Below are positions 37,669 through 50,366 of a stretch of 64,000 bases of DNA, piece by piece. The translations under genes and the position numbers were made by a program. The notes beneath the pieces were generated by a model that worked only from the letters and a program-made list of their open reading frames with translations, made no database searches and was not told the DNA's origin. Each line of letters opens with the position of its first letter. Position 1 is the stretch's first letter. Source of the DNA: Rallus limicola (taxonomy: Eukaryota > Chordata > Aves > Gruiformes > Rallidae); contig JAKCOZ010000020.1 in assembly GCA_022605955.1 (NCBI GenBank), positions 10,095,001 through 10,159,000 of the forward strand. Reading direction: 5' to 3'.

Positions 37669-37682
37669 TTTTTTTTTTTTTT
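37669..37682 (+). repeat. Poly-T run
   Basis: Fourteen consecutive T. Read on the minus strand it gives a lysine stretch that lengthens a chance open frame. Confidence 0.9.
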
Positions 37683-40600
37683 GTGGCATAGAAGAGGGAA
37701 ATAGATTATTTTTCTTTGCAGATAGGTCGGGCTGCCTTGCTTGCACCTTCCCCTCTCTCTGAGTTATTACAGAAAGTGGTATCTGGTAGTGTGAATAATG
37801 CTGTGCTCCTGCCAACAGGCACAGAACACATGGGCTATAGATCTCATAAATGTCAGAGGTATATAGGGAAGGTAATGGGGGCTAGTTCCCATCCGAAAAA
37901 CAAAGGGGTTGAAGTGCAAAATTTAGCTTAGCTGATGCTTGTCCTGAACTTTTATAGACTTCTGAGAAATGGGTGTTCTTGAAAAGCAAATTGCAATTAC
38001 AGTTTAGCACTGATTTATCGTAAAGCAGCTTAATGAGGAAGTTTCACCGAATGCTTTGTGGGCTGTTACTGAAATGCAGCATTAAATCTTTCAGGGACTG
38101 TTAGTACCCCCGCACTGATTCCAGCCCCTTTTCAGCAGTTGCTCTCTTACCAGAGAGAAACTGTGGGCAGAGAGCACTGGGAGCTTCTGAAGAAGTCCTA
38201 GAGCTGTACTGAGTGGACGTTCAATGCTTCTGGTACTTCTCTCAAGAAAAGTTGTTCACCCAGTTAAACCTGATTAAATATTCCTCTTTTTCTCCATGCT
38301 TCTATTGTAATTGTTGCTGCCTGGCATCTGAGGAATGCAAAGGGGTACTTAATTTCTTGGTGTTTGTGGGCAATACATAGTTCTCTCTTTTTTTTTGTTA
38401 ACATTTTTTAAAAAATAGAATAACTGTGATTATCCAAAATCCTTTTCAATACTTCAGTGTATTTCTGATCCCCTCTGTGAAGAAAGTCCAGAGAAGCCTC
38501 TGCTTCTCTGATATGTAATAATGTTGAATAGATTAATATAGATGTATCTTAAAAGACAATTAATATAGCTTTAATATAAGGAGTATTTGTGTGTTTTGAG
38601 AATAGAAAGTATTTGCATGTTTTGGATTTTAGGAGAATGTGGCTGTAGTAGTTTGAGCTGTTTTGCTAGAGCAGTTACAGAGTTCAACAGTGGAACAGCC
38701 TTGAAGATAGAGTGAAGATAGGGCAGTAATAAATAGTGAGACCAATGACCAATTAAGAAGCAGAGTATATCTTGTTTTCAGCTAAAAGGGCTTCCGAACT
38801 AATTTCTGCAGGAATGTAGTTTTGAGACTGTGGAGAAAACCATAAAGAGCATGTGCTGAGAGAGAGGAAGATGCTTAGCCTTCATCCCTGAAGACCACAT
38901 TAATACCCCCTGAGTATCACTGACCATGTTCTATCTGGGAGGAGGCTTCAGGAGTCCTAATCTGTTAGAAGAAAATCTTGGTGCTTATTTTGTTTTCCTT
39001 GCTTATCCCTTCTCTAAAGATGTCACAGGGTCTTTACCAGGTCGCTGATTACCTGTAGTCAGCTAATCAGGCCTTCTCAGACTTTACATCTGTGTTGCTT
39101 ATCTCATTTTTCCCATGTGGTTAACTTACAGGGTCATCAGGATGTGGGAGGAGGGTGTATTTGGCAGTGGGATCCTGCTGCTCTGTACTGTAGTCTCTGG
39201 TTAACCATCCACCCTGAACGTAAAGAGGCTTTATACTACTGAGAGCTTCTCGCTGCTCTCCTGACTCTGTCAGTGGTTGTATCTGCCTGTCACCTCTTGG
39301 GCTGAAGTTCACACCAGGATGTTTTTGAGCAGAGCAGAGCAAATGCCTCTGCAACCAGGGCTTCTCCTTGGTGCTGCAGATACTAATGGCAGTAGTGTAA
39401 GTGTGGTCTGGGTGCAGTGTGTTGGAGCACAACAGGTAACTGTTCATCATTCCACAGGGAGGATTTCTTCCGATGTGAGAGTTCTGGTAGCTGCTAGCAA
39501 TTGTGCTGCTCCTAATTAGGGTGACTCATGATAACTCTACCATTCTCCAGATAACTCTGCAATTAACTTGTGTCACTGCTATAATTTGTTAAGTATGATT
39601 TAATAAGAGGAGACTAATCTTTGCAGCTCTGCTAGAGGTACATTTAGTTTTTCACTCAATAGACTCGGGAAAGATGCACAATCTTTGTTTTATTCCAGGC
39701 TAAATGAAATGTAGAGATCTCATGAAATGCAATGGTTTCAATTACAGCTTGAGGAATCCCTGATGTTTCATTTCATATCCTTGTGTTGCCAGGAAATGTG
39801 CTTCACCAGAGCTGCTGAAAACACAGTTGGGACTGCTCATTGCTTGGCAGAAGGAACACCAAGGCTTTTAAAAGGTTGGGGGAAATGGAATACCAACAAA
39901 AAAAAAATCCCCAAAACATTCCTGTAGTGTTGTATTTTCAGGGTTAATTCTCCTCTTGGCCTCAGCAGTCTGTTAGCTCCGGCCTGCTGAGTTAAAGAGC
40001 AGCTGAGGAGGAAGACCCTGACAGCAGCTCCCACAACTGGGGCACTGTTTTGACTCCATATTGGTTACTGTTGGTGCAAATGTGTTTCATGGAGCTTCAG
40101 ACTGCTCCAGAGTTTTTTACCAGAAGTGGCAAAGCTCAGATCCAGATTTGAATTCTCTGACTTTGGCTACAGTTTAACACTGCTGGGCTACTTTAGGCTT
40201 CTGGAAGTTATGAATTAGATAGGGACTTAGGAGATGAATTTATGTGGCTTGGTAATTCAGAAGAGTCAGAGTTATTCAGAGATTTGTTTCAGGCTTGTTT
40301 CTAGAGGTTAGAGGTGTTTCTACTTCAGAGATGCTGCTGGTTCTTCTACTTTGAGGATTAACGGGCAGAACATGATTATAACTGGCAGCGGGTTGTTGCA
40401 GCACATTGTCCCTGGGTTAATGAAGATCAGGACAAAAATGCTCTGCATCTCCTTCATATTCTTTTAACTTGATGGGTTGAAGATGTCTGAATAAGTCTTG
40501 AAGAAGCTTATGTGAACTGCTTTGTTTGTGTGCTTTAGTGGTGACATTGCAGGAACTAGGAGAATCCACTGGGATTTTGTTTGGGGCAGGTACTTCAAGG

Positions 40601-41114
40601 ATGAGTAATCCTTTGGACAGCTCTACAGGTGACATCCTGGGTGTCACATACTGTCCTTAGGTTAAGCTCTCTTGTGAGTTTGCAGTGGTTTCAAACAATC
40701 AGGAAATAGATGAGGAGGCTGATGGGCATACTCTTAGAGTTGAAATGGTTGACCCTGTCTCTCTAGGTCAGGATAGAAGCAGACTGGGAAAACTGTTGAG
40801 GGGAACTTGCTCTGCCCAAGCCAGTAAGGTGCTGGGCAGAAGTGAAAGTGCTGCAATCCCTTTAAAGTGAGCATCAGCCTTTTCCTGTCCCATTGCCTGG
40901 ATGAAAAGCAGCTGCAGTGAGCGCAGTGTGAGCAGATGAGGAAGCAGACTGCATTCCCTACGGATCAACTGCTCCCATTTTGCCACTGCTGCAGGATTGA
41001 TTCCGAGGGATCCACCCAGGCTGCAAACATGTGTCTGTCTGCGTCTGTCCTCTCAGAGAGGAAACATCACTGCTATTAGCATTCTTCTCTTCTTTCTAAT
41101 AAATCTTTTTCCAC

Positions 41115-41340
41115 TTGCTGGAAAAGAGGCTTTTACCTCTAGCGGTTTGTTCTTATTACAGAAACCATATTGAAGAATTAGTAAAGGTGCAGGAGAGAGT
41201 AACTAGCAGGATAAAAGGTCTCAATGGTTTAGAGCCCTGTGGAGAGGTTAAGAAAATTAGGCTTGAATTCATTAGAAGACAGGAGATTAAGAGAGGACAT
41301 GATTGAAATGTAAAATTCTGGATGGGGAAGGTGGATGGAG
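41115..41340 (+). pseudogene. LINE (CR1/L2/L3-type) reverse-transcriptase relic
   Basis: One frame from 41115 to 41306 reads through NHIEELVKVQERVTSRIKGL and then, after about 20 residues, RRQEIKRGHD. This follows the conserved C-terminal part of the CR1/L2/L3 LINE reverse-transcriptase protein, whose pattern is 'DI..LE.VQRRAT..IKGL...RR.RGDLI..YKILNG'. The spacing of the two blocks agrees. After a stop, the next bases still encode a KFWMG-like remnant of the KILNG block, in the same frame. The copy is therefore decayed, with no 5' part and no recognised 3' end. Its divergence suggests an older insertion than the CR1 tails elsewhere in the window. The 3' boundary is uncertain and could reach about 41460. 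Confidence 0.65.
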
Positions 41341-42769
41341 CCAGAGCTGTGTGGCAGCAAGTTAGGAACAGGACTGTATGAACAGAAATGAAGAAACAGA
41401 GATGGAAGAAGATAGAAACCCTGATGCATCGAGTGGGTTTTTAAAAGTGCAAGGTACAATTTTTAGGCAAAAGAAGAATGAACTGGAAAACCTGATAAAG
41501 CAGGGAGACCAGAAACATCCAGATTTCGATGTATGTCTAAGCTGTGGTCAGTATTATGTCTGTCTTAAATTGAAGCCAGTGCTTGATATGGAAGTGAAAG
41601 CTCATCCATGGCTGTATCCCCACCAGTGGGGTAAGATCTAGGCCTTACTTGCCTTGATAAACCAAAATTTAAGAAGGGGCTCCCTTGCCCAGCCAACCAC
41701 AATAGTACTGAGCTTACTGGGGGCTTCTGGGTTAGCACATCTGGAATGTGAGAAACAACACATCTGGAGGACACAACAAGGACAAGGTAGCTCCAGAACC
41801 ACCAGTGATCAAGCATTGTTTTGGTTGAGAATTTCTGCAAGTGGGCTGTGCTGTTGTAGTGTGCTTGGGCTAATGACAGCTGGCACTGACACAGGTGTAA
41901 CACCACCTTGATGAAAACAGGCCTATAACAGATAAAGTCCTTCCATAATAATTGTGACTTCATTCTTCTGGATGCTGGGCTTGTCCTTATTGTCTTAAAA
42001 GGTCTATGTCAGTTAGGTTCCAGTCTGGGAGTCCTTTTGGACTGTCTCATGTCAATATGTAGATGTGCTCATGTCTTGTCTTGAGGCCAGCTGCCTGTCC
42101 TCGTATCCTGTGTGTTCGAGTGTTGGGTATGTGTAAACCCAGCAGTTGTCCTCACAGCGTTTTTGGTTTGGTTCCATCTGTGCTCAGCAAACCTTTCTCA
42201 TTAATCAAAAGCAAATGGCTGCCTTTCACAGATGCTACCCAACTCTTAATGAGTAACTGCCAGAAACTAAATGAACCTTTTTCTCACCAGTACACAAGTC
42301 ATTTTCCAACTCCCAGGTGATTGTGCAGCTCATGAGATTTAAATTGCAACCAGACCAAAATCCAAACACTCAGATCTTTGCATATCACATTACATTTTGC
42401 TCCAGTTGTAGTGGAGTTCAAAGATGTGTGTTTCTAAGGGTTGCCACTTCTCGGTGCCAGGAGCTGGCACTAGAAGGAAGGTAGGAACGCAGCTGCTGAG
42501 CGTGTCCTGCTTGCAGATGCAGGAAAGGAAAGAAAAGGTAAAGCCTGGAAGGATGCTCTGGACTGCCATTTGTAGAAACTCTTCAGAGGGACCCTAAAAA
42601 GAATTCAGTTTCTGTTGCATTTCCCATCCAGTGTTGGAGACCAAATTCTGTGGGTCAACAGTACTTGCATAGCTGCCAACTTTCATTCAGAAGCTATAAA
42701 TGGATGGTTAACTCTACCAGCAAAATGTAGGACACCTGGTAGCCAGTGAGGTGAAAGGACTGCTGTAAA

Positions 42770-42900
42770 AACACATTAATTGGAAGCCTTTCTCCTTGCT
42801 GCAGTCCCATTGTCACGATGCATAATAATGATTTTGAAAATGTCTAGGCAACAGAGAAGAGCTCAGAGCAAAACTCTGCAATTAATCAATTAATTGAGGA
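42770..42900. promoter_or_regulatory. Candidate element with homeodomain sites
   Basis: AT-rich, complex DNA ending in CAATTAATCAATTAATTG (42879-42896). This is a direct repeat of CAATTAAT whose second half forms the palindrome CAATTAATTG, the arrangement bound by paired homeodomains. ATGCATAATAATGA lies upstream near 42820. Function is inferred. Confidence 0.3.
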
Positions 42901-45900
42901 AGTGGCCAGAATGTGCCTTGGTCTTTAAAAGGCAGCCTTTCTTTGTGGCCTTTGTAGGGTCATGCTGCAGCTCCACCAATTGCTCCAGAAAGGAAGCACG
43001 CAAACTGTCTTTCCTTCACTGCAGTTTACTCTGCAAAGCTGCCACAAAGCCAGTTTGCATGGTTACAGGAGTAACCTTCACTGTGAGGGAATCCTAGGGT
43101 GTTCTCCAGCTACCTGCACTTCCTAAATACTTGCCTGTGTCGATGCCCTTGAGCACTAGTCACTCCTGGATTCGAGTGGACCCTTGAAGATAATGGCAAT
43201 CAGTGTAAATGGAAGTGGGATTGGCACAAATCACAGCATCCAACCCAGCGCCTGCACACTTTGGGTCAAGTATGTGCGCAGATGTAGCTAAAAGATACCT
43301 TTGTGTTCCCTGCTGTCCCTGCTGGTTTCCATCTGGATCGAAAGCTCTGAGGGGATTCCCCATAAAGCAAATGCAAAAGAGAGTCCTTTGTCATGCCCCT
43401 TTGGGTCGTGTTTGCTCTCCTGCGTTGTGCTTGCTTGAAAGATGGAGAGATTAATATCCTGTTAGCTCAAGGCTTCCTCCTGCCAGTCTTATCAAGTTAT
43501 TAAATGTGATGCTGGTTTGCTAATGGTTCTCGGTTGAATAAGAAAGAGCAGAGTTCAGAAAAGGTTAGGAATCCCAGTGCCATCCTGTATTCCCACAGCA
43601 TCCTTCCTTGGCTTGTGCTGGCTCCTGCAGTGTTGGATCACTGTTTTTGAGTCAGGCTCCATGCTCTCTCTGGAAGGGAGGTGTTCAGGCACATAATTGC
43701 CCGTGTGTGAGCCTGGGAGAAAGGTTGCATCTTCTTTCTAGCATCTGCCTGGTGCACAAGCTGGATAAATAAATAAGCCTGCAGCCTCTCATAATAAAAT
43801 ATGCTTGTTGCTCCAGCTCTTCTGCTTGCTGAGTTATAAGTTTGTAGCTTCTGCATCTTCTGTATGAAATCCATGCAACTGAGGCTTGTGACACAGCTGT
43901 ATTTTACACAGCCAAGGCCCCTACTATAAATTGTACCACATTAACTGCTGGATCTGTTTAACATTTGACAGTGCTGAAAGAAACAGCAACTAAAGATGAG
44001 AATGGGAGCACTGTACTTTCAGGTCAGCTAACAGAACTGTGCTCTGTTTTTCACTGCCTCAATTCTAAACACCACTGTAGTTGCAACTACAAAGCGGAGT
44101 GTATGTGAAACAGAAGATGTGACCAAACACCTTTAATTAGTGGAAGTACCTTTGCCATTCTCTGGATGCTCTCTGTTACTAGAGAGAAATCAGGCTATAA
44201 TTTTCTATGATCCTGTATAGTTTTTATTCTCTTAATTTCATGCCTATTATTGTCCAGGTTCTTTATATCTAATGAAACTTTCACTCAACAAAATTGATGA
44301 TCATTTCTACATGCTAGTGTTAGTATCAATGCAAGCAAGAGTGACTCTGAAGATCCCTGGTAGCATTGACTCTGTTTTGTTTTGGTTTTTTTCATTATCC
44401 ATCTTTATCTGGGGATGCATTCTGAGTTTACCAGTGTAGGAGACAAAGGGGGCTGTAACAGTGATTCTCAGTGGCCTTCAGCTGGCTGCATAACCTCAGC
44501 CCCATCCCTTCACACTTCATCTGTCATTATGTGTGTTACGCTTTTGGAGGCAGCTTGTGTGTAGCACAGTTGGATTCCATCTCTGTTGCAATATACAGGT
44601 GCTCTTTATCCCAAATATCAAAAATAATTACTGCTAGGGTGGTAGGAGTGATACTTTCTTCTGCATGGCCATATGTGTGTGCAGACCTGAGTGCAGAGTG
44701 ATGGGGAAGTGCTGCGCTGTGTCCCTCGCGAGAACCAGCCCATTGTTTCTTGGCACTGATGTTCTCTAGCGCTGCCCCTGTTCATTTACTTTCTGGAAGT
44801 TAAATGGTAGCTGTTAATTACTCTGTGCATATGCTGGGTTTTCACTGCAATGGGGGAGCTGCTTGGCTCAGCACAGCTATGTGCTTTTGGTGAGGAGAGC
44901 TCGCTTCCTCTGGCAGTGTGTCAGAAGCGCACTTTTCTAGTTGACCCATGTGGTCCCAGCGTCCTGTTTGACATCACTGGGCCTCACAGCGCTGTGGCTT
45001 CCCAGAGCCTGTCTCATCGGTGCAGCAAGCAGTCACTGAAGTTCTTCCCAGAAATGGAAACACAACACAACTGTCTCTCTACCACATCAGAAAGATCATC
45101 CTGTGCTTGCAAAAGCTTTTCACAGGCCGGCAGGCAGGAAAATGTTCCCATCTCCTCAGGCAGAAAGCCATCCTTCGTGTGCTGGTGCTAATTCTGATTA
45201 AGTCATTGGAGCAGTGCCAGTTTGCACCAGATGAGGAGCAGGTCCATGTGGAGTTGGTTGACATGGCACAATACAGCATGGGCCAAGAGCTCCCTGGGGG
45301 TGTGGGGGCTGTGTGCTGAAAGCAGGGCCCAGAGGAGCACCATTGCAGTCCCTGTGCCCTTTCAGTCTGGGTTTCTTTGCTGGTACTTACACATTTACTT
45401 ATTATATCTCTTTAGATAAATATGTGTGTCTAATTAAAAATGTAATTTTTCTATGTGTACACAGTATCTGCACATACCTGCCTTCCCAGTCTGTAACAAG
45501 GGGTCAGCAAAGCCTGGCAGAGCTAGCAGCACGTGGTTAAGCTCTCTGCAGCCCACGGACATACTGTCTGCTTTGGGGGGATCCTCTTGGGGAGGGACAC
45601 TGCACTTCACTCCTAAGGGAGCTGGTTAGAAAAAAGGTTTATTTCCCCCTTCAGCTTACCAAACATCACATTTATAGGAGAAACAATCAAATACAGCCAA
45701 ATGATAGTTGTTAATTTCTTTTACAATATTGGAATTCTTTTCAGCTCTGATCATAAATATGTGCTCTTAATATAGTAGCTTAACATTTCAAATTATCCAT
45801 CACTTCAGTCTTCCAGTTACCCCATACCCACACAAATATGTTATTCCACTTTAGTGTCTGAAAAAGTTTCTAGATCTAATGAGTGAATCATCATCTGTAG

Positions 45901-48037
45901 AAAGACATGAGCTTACAGTGATTTAGGTTTCTTGCATGGAATTTATATATATCTCCATTTTTCTTTCTTGATCATTACTGGTATCTGTGTTCACGTATGG
46001 TAAGCTTAGAGGAGAAAGTTCATGGGACAATATTTTTGTCCTTATAAGGTCTTTATGGAGGCCTATAGTTCAGCAATATTAATTTAAAAAAGTAAGGATT
46101 ATGATATTCTTAAAGCACAAACTTTTGATCTATTTTTCTTCCTCCTTATCTTGCTAAAACTGCACAGTTACTCAGTATCCATTCAGTGGAAACACTCAGC
46201 ATGTTATATAGGTCTGAGTTTATTAAATAAGTGGAGACTGATGTATGGTCCTCTCTTGTCCTAACACAGTGGAGAATTCTTGCTGTCTTCAAAGCAGGTG
46301 TGCATAATAGTGGACAGGCATGGGGGGAACTAAGAATTTTTCTGCTGTTAGTAGAAAATCTTCCTCATCACATGCTATTGAATAGCAGAGGACTGTTCTT
46401 ACAGGTACTTAACTACTGGGACCTCTTGTTTTCATATCATGCTATGCTGAGTTGAGAGGTAGTATTCTTCAAGTGATGGGCTGAAAAGCTTCTTATGTAG
46501 CTACAGTGTCAATGAACACATTTGCTTTTCCCAAATAATCTATGTGTGTTCCTTCTTTCTGGGGTCAGAAGGGACCCTGCTTGGAAAGCCAGGCTGTGAA
46601 CTCTGGTCGCCCTGATATCCCCAGTCTCGTGCTAGCTGGCTGTATGGGGTTGAGCTGGCTCAGCTGCATGCCTAGCAATCCCTTTCTTTGTCACTGAAGC
46701 AGAGGAACCTCTAGAATGAAGTGTGGAAATTGTTTTTAGCCTCTGTAGCAGTGCTGCATGGTACTTGGCTGCAAAAAAACCCAAAGCATTGAAAAGATGG
46801 ACTGTCAGAAGGGAACAAAATGCCGATCATGTGAAATGATGGACCAACTGTGCTAGTTTGTCATCACATCTTTGGAGATTGCTCTGTTTTTCCTTCTCAA
46901 GAAAATGTGCATTTTAGCTTCATTTACAATCTTTTGCAATTTTAAACAAAGACAAGAGGTGTCAGTAAGTGTTGTGTAATTTTGGAAGAACATTGGTGGC
47001 TTTTAGCCTGTTGCAAACTAAAAATATGTGGGGGTTTTTTCCCCTCCCCTTTCTCTGTGGTGGATCCCAACCAATCATTTGACCCCCTGAGCACAGCAGA
47101 GGTCCAGCAGGAGTTTAAACTTTCCTAAGTGTTCATGAGAAGTTTAAGAGAACCTGCTGAATTCAGGAGGTGAGGGGGAATAATAAGATGTACATATCTG
47201 CTGACATTTTGGAGGGCTTGCCACCACAAAAGTGCTGGAAAAAATAGATTCAGGGTCTGGAAGCACTGTTTATCTCGGACTATGGGATGCTCAGTTTAGG
47301 GTTACAAGGCTAAAAGACTTGACTGGCTAGAGAGATGTAATGGGAAGTGCTCCGAGAGTGGATTTGGCAACTGAAGAACCCTTGAATGCAATGAAGCTAA
47401 AGGTGTAGAGAGACAAGTCAGTGACCCTTTAAGTAGCTGCCTTTCCAAATCATCTGTGAAATCATCAGACTGACAGTTCCCACCTCACAGTCAGTTGGTG
47501 GTTGGGAATTATGGAAAGCTTTAGATTGAGATTCCCTTTGTGGTTAGTTCAGGTAGGAGGATGGCTGCGTGCATCACACAAATGAAATCAGAGGCATGAG
47601 TTTCAGGAGAGCAGTTCAGTAGAGTGGTGTTCCATTGTAGCCTATGATACCATCTCACTTTTCCTGTTACTGAAGAGTGGTTCTTACTAGCCAGCATGTG
47701 TTTGCTCAAAAACATGGAGTTCAGCTTCTGAGCCTTAGAGCTGCATCTGATGTGTTGCCTAAGGAGGGGAAAATCTTAGTGGTGCAGAGGATGGGAGGAA
47801 ATCAAGCTTGCAGATGTAAATGTGGAGCATCACAAGGAACACAAGTGGCTACTATGCCACCAGCCAAAGGACATCCCTTGCTCCTGTGCCTTGGGAATCA
47901 ACTGCATCAGTTCAGGTTTCACTGCATTGATTTAGCAGTGCAACTGAACTTTCAGGTTGTATTGTGAGGCTGTTGGTGCCTCCCCCACACTCCCTTTTTC
48001 TCTGACAGCAATTGCTTGAAACTATTTACCTCAACCA

Positions 48038-48052
48038 TTTTTTTTTTTTTTT
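48038..48052 (+). repeat. Poly-T run
   Basis: Fifteen consecutive T. Confidence 0.9.
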
Positions 48053-50107
48053 GAATAATGAATTAGGATTTTGCTAGGAGTAGATGTATTTCTTTTTTGT
48101 GCTGTTCTGTGATGAGTGTGGTGGGAGTGTTTGTCTCCCCCAGCTGCCTTCCTTGTGGCCAGCTGCAGAACAATTGGTGAGATACCATCTGGCTTTCCCT
48201 CATTTTCACCAGCTGTAGGTATAATCAGTAGGGTGATTGTGAAGTCTCTCTTCCTTCCCTACAAAAAAACTCTGGAAAACAAATGCAGTGATGCAGGGAT
48301 GTGTAATGGGAGACTGAAAACATGCCGTGTTTTTCAGGGAGGTACAAGAACTTCAATAAATTAATCTTGTATGAGTTTGAAAGCACCTGGGTTAACGTGC
48401 ATTTGATGAACAGACTGCTGATGTTCAGCTGCTGCGGCTGATCTGGAGTTGGCGTTTCAGGTTGCAGGCTGGGGGGGAGCAGGAGCACAGTGAGGTTTCC
48501 TGTTTACCTCCTAGTGCTCAGGCAGCACAAAGAACTTTGTTTCTATAAGTTTTTGCTTGTTTAGCTGTATTTGGAGTTTAATAGGTTAGGGAAAGTTTGT
48601 ACAGAGGGTGAGGACTTATCGTGTGGGAAACAGCGCAAGAAGAATTAGCTTTTGTTTACCTTGACCTCAGTGGAATCATTAACAGTAACAGGATGAAGCC
48701 CTGTTTGTGCTGGGCTGCAGCTCTGCTCTCTGCCACGTTAGGTGAGGTGTTTCAGCTGTGCTGAGCACCTGTAGCTCCCTTTGCCTTCAGCTGGTAAATC
48801 ATCACTGAACTAGACCTCCCGGAACAGCCAGAGCAGGAGGGTTTCTTTTAGGGCTTTTTATCTTGGAGCTTATCTGGATTTTAGCTGATCTGAAGGTAAC
48901 ATGGTTTTTCAAAACCAGGCTCTGCTGGCATGATCTCCTGCTGTTTTGTAAAATTGGGTATGGTGCTGTGTTCCCAGTGACTCAAAATCCTGCTGGATGG
49001 GGATGGACAGGTTGTCTTGGGCTGGCAAAATACTGTGTCACCAAACTGTGCTGAAATGGCGTAAAGCCACGTCTGCTCTAAGCCTCTCTAGTGTAGGCTC
49101 CTGTCCTGCTCTAGTTGCTTGTGTTTAAGCAGTGCAAATAGCTAACAAAGCACCTTAATGTAATAGATTGCAGGGCTAAGAATTATGATGAACCTGCATA
49201 GGAATGTAGAGGATTAACAGCATAGAAGTTTATTTAAAGACAGATAGCAATTATGGTCTGCTATATGTTTCACAGTTTAGGGGTTTTTTTAGTTAGAGCA
49301 GCCAGTGCTCATGTTGATTCACATTTTTCATGTGAATACCAAAAATCTCTGCTTTGGTAAAACTAAAACTGGATGCATCCCTCCCATGTGGCTGAAATGA
49401 ATATTGTCTGTAGGGCAATTTGAGAATGTGCCAGAGGGGATAGGTATTTCCAATTTTGTTTAATTGCTTTAGCAGAAGTTCTGGGAGATGCAGGGGCTGT
49501 ACAATATCTTATGGTCATCTCTTGTTTACCATCCCAGGAGACCAAAGTTTCAAGTGTTTAAGGGGGAGAAAATGGTGAATGGGAAGCTGAAAGTCTGTTT
49601 AGAAAGGTGTGGGAGGGAGAGGATTTTATGTGAAGCTAGCAGGGCTCTGCTGCCTGAGCAGCTGAGAGTCTGCACTTTGCTGTGAATATTTCAGGCTACT
49701 GAAAAATCTGGGAACCACACTTGGCCCCAGCCTCTTGCAAGGACAGATCAAACCTCATGTTTGTCCTTGAAACACTATCAGCACAGTGGAAGAAACATGC
49801 ACGTCCCTGAAGAAATTCTACTTCAGCTAAATTGGAGAAAACAATTGTGATTTGTGTTGAATGTGAGTTTGTGGTCAGGCTGAGTTTAGTTCTGGCACTG
49901 GGGGAATTGCAGACAGCTCAGCCTCTAAAGTTTGCAGAGTGACTCCTTGGTTAAACCCAAGCTGCTCACAGACCAGAGATGGAAAGAGGTATAGCAAGCA
50001 ACAGTTAAAGTATTGATTGCTGTCATATGAAAAAAGCACTGTATTTTGAGAATAAACTACAAGGCAGGGGGTGGGTTTGTCTTTGGGTTTAAGACCAATG
50101 CTAGTGT

Positions 50108-50119
50108 AAAAAAAAAAAA
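50108..50119 (+). repeat. Poly-A run
   Basis: Twelve consecutive A within an A-rich segment extending to about 50137. A simple repeat. Confidence 0.85.
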
Positions 50120-50309
50120 TCAAAAAGACAAAAAGCTGTTTAATAGAAAGTGATCAATTCTCCTCATACCAGGGCTATTAATCTTGCTACTAGTTCAAAG
50201 GAAAATAAACTATTGAAAAAGCCAAACCCAACAAGGACAAAAAAGTCCTCCATTGTGCCCAGCAGAAATAGCTGCATAAAAGCTCTTCAGTGGAATTTGA
50301 ATTTCTGAT

Positions 50310-50366
50310 TAATTAGACTGCAGTGTTAATTAGTGCCAGTAGTCCTGAGACAAATCGGGTAATTAG
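50310..50366 (+). promoter_or_regulatory. Triple TAATTAG homeodomain-site cluster
   Basis: TAATTAG occurs at 50310-50316, 50327-50333 and 50360-50366, all in the same orientation, with start-to-start distances of 17 and 33 bases. TAATTA is the core for many homeodomain factors (LHX, DLX, MSX and others). Three identical heptamers in 57 bases are unusual for chance, though the DNA is AT-rich. Enhancer function is inferred. Confidence 0.35.

Larger units (their letters stand above)
31859..41114. other. Non-coding, mostly unique DNA
   Basis: No exon is recognisable. The 141-codon open frame at 37390-37815 on the minus strand owes part of its length to a T-run read as lysines. The segment contains a CpG cluster (32569-32659), T-runs at 33363 and 37669, AT-rich conserved-looking DNA at 34380-34520 and 36290-36775, a ten-A run at 39898-39907, and a possible but unproven LTR-like arrangement near 38640-38800. 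Confidence 0.65.
41341..50309. other. Non-coding, mostly unique DNA
   Basis: No exon is recognisable. The 132-codon frame at 41565-41963 and the overlapping frames around 44850-45419 have no known domain. The stretch 42770-42900 is listed separately. From about 45640 to 46540 the DNA is markedly AT-rich and complex; it could be unique DNA or worn transposon interior, and I could not decide. GGGGGTTTTTTCCCC near 47035 is a small palindromic block. T- and A-runs lie at 48038 and 50108. Confidence 0.6.

Noticed and set aside
37390..37815. 141-codon minus-strand open frame with lysine stretches
   Set aside because: The lysines come from the poly-T run at 37669-37682 and other simple sequence, and no family is recognised.
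45020..45319. 99-codon frame with a plausible-looking acidic and leucine pattern
   Set aside because: Several overlapping frames are open on both strands here and none matches a family I know.
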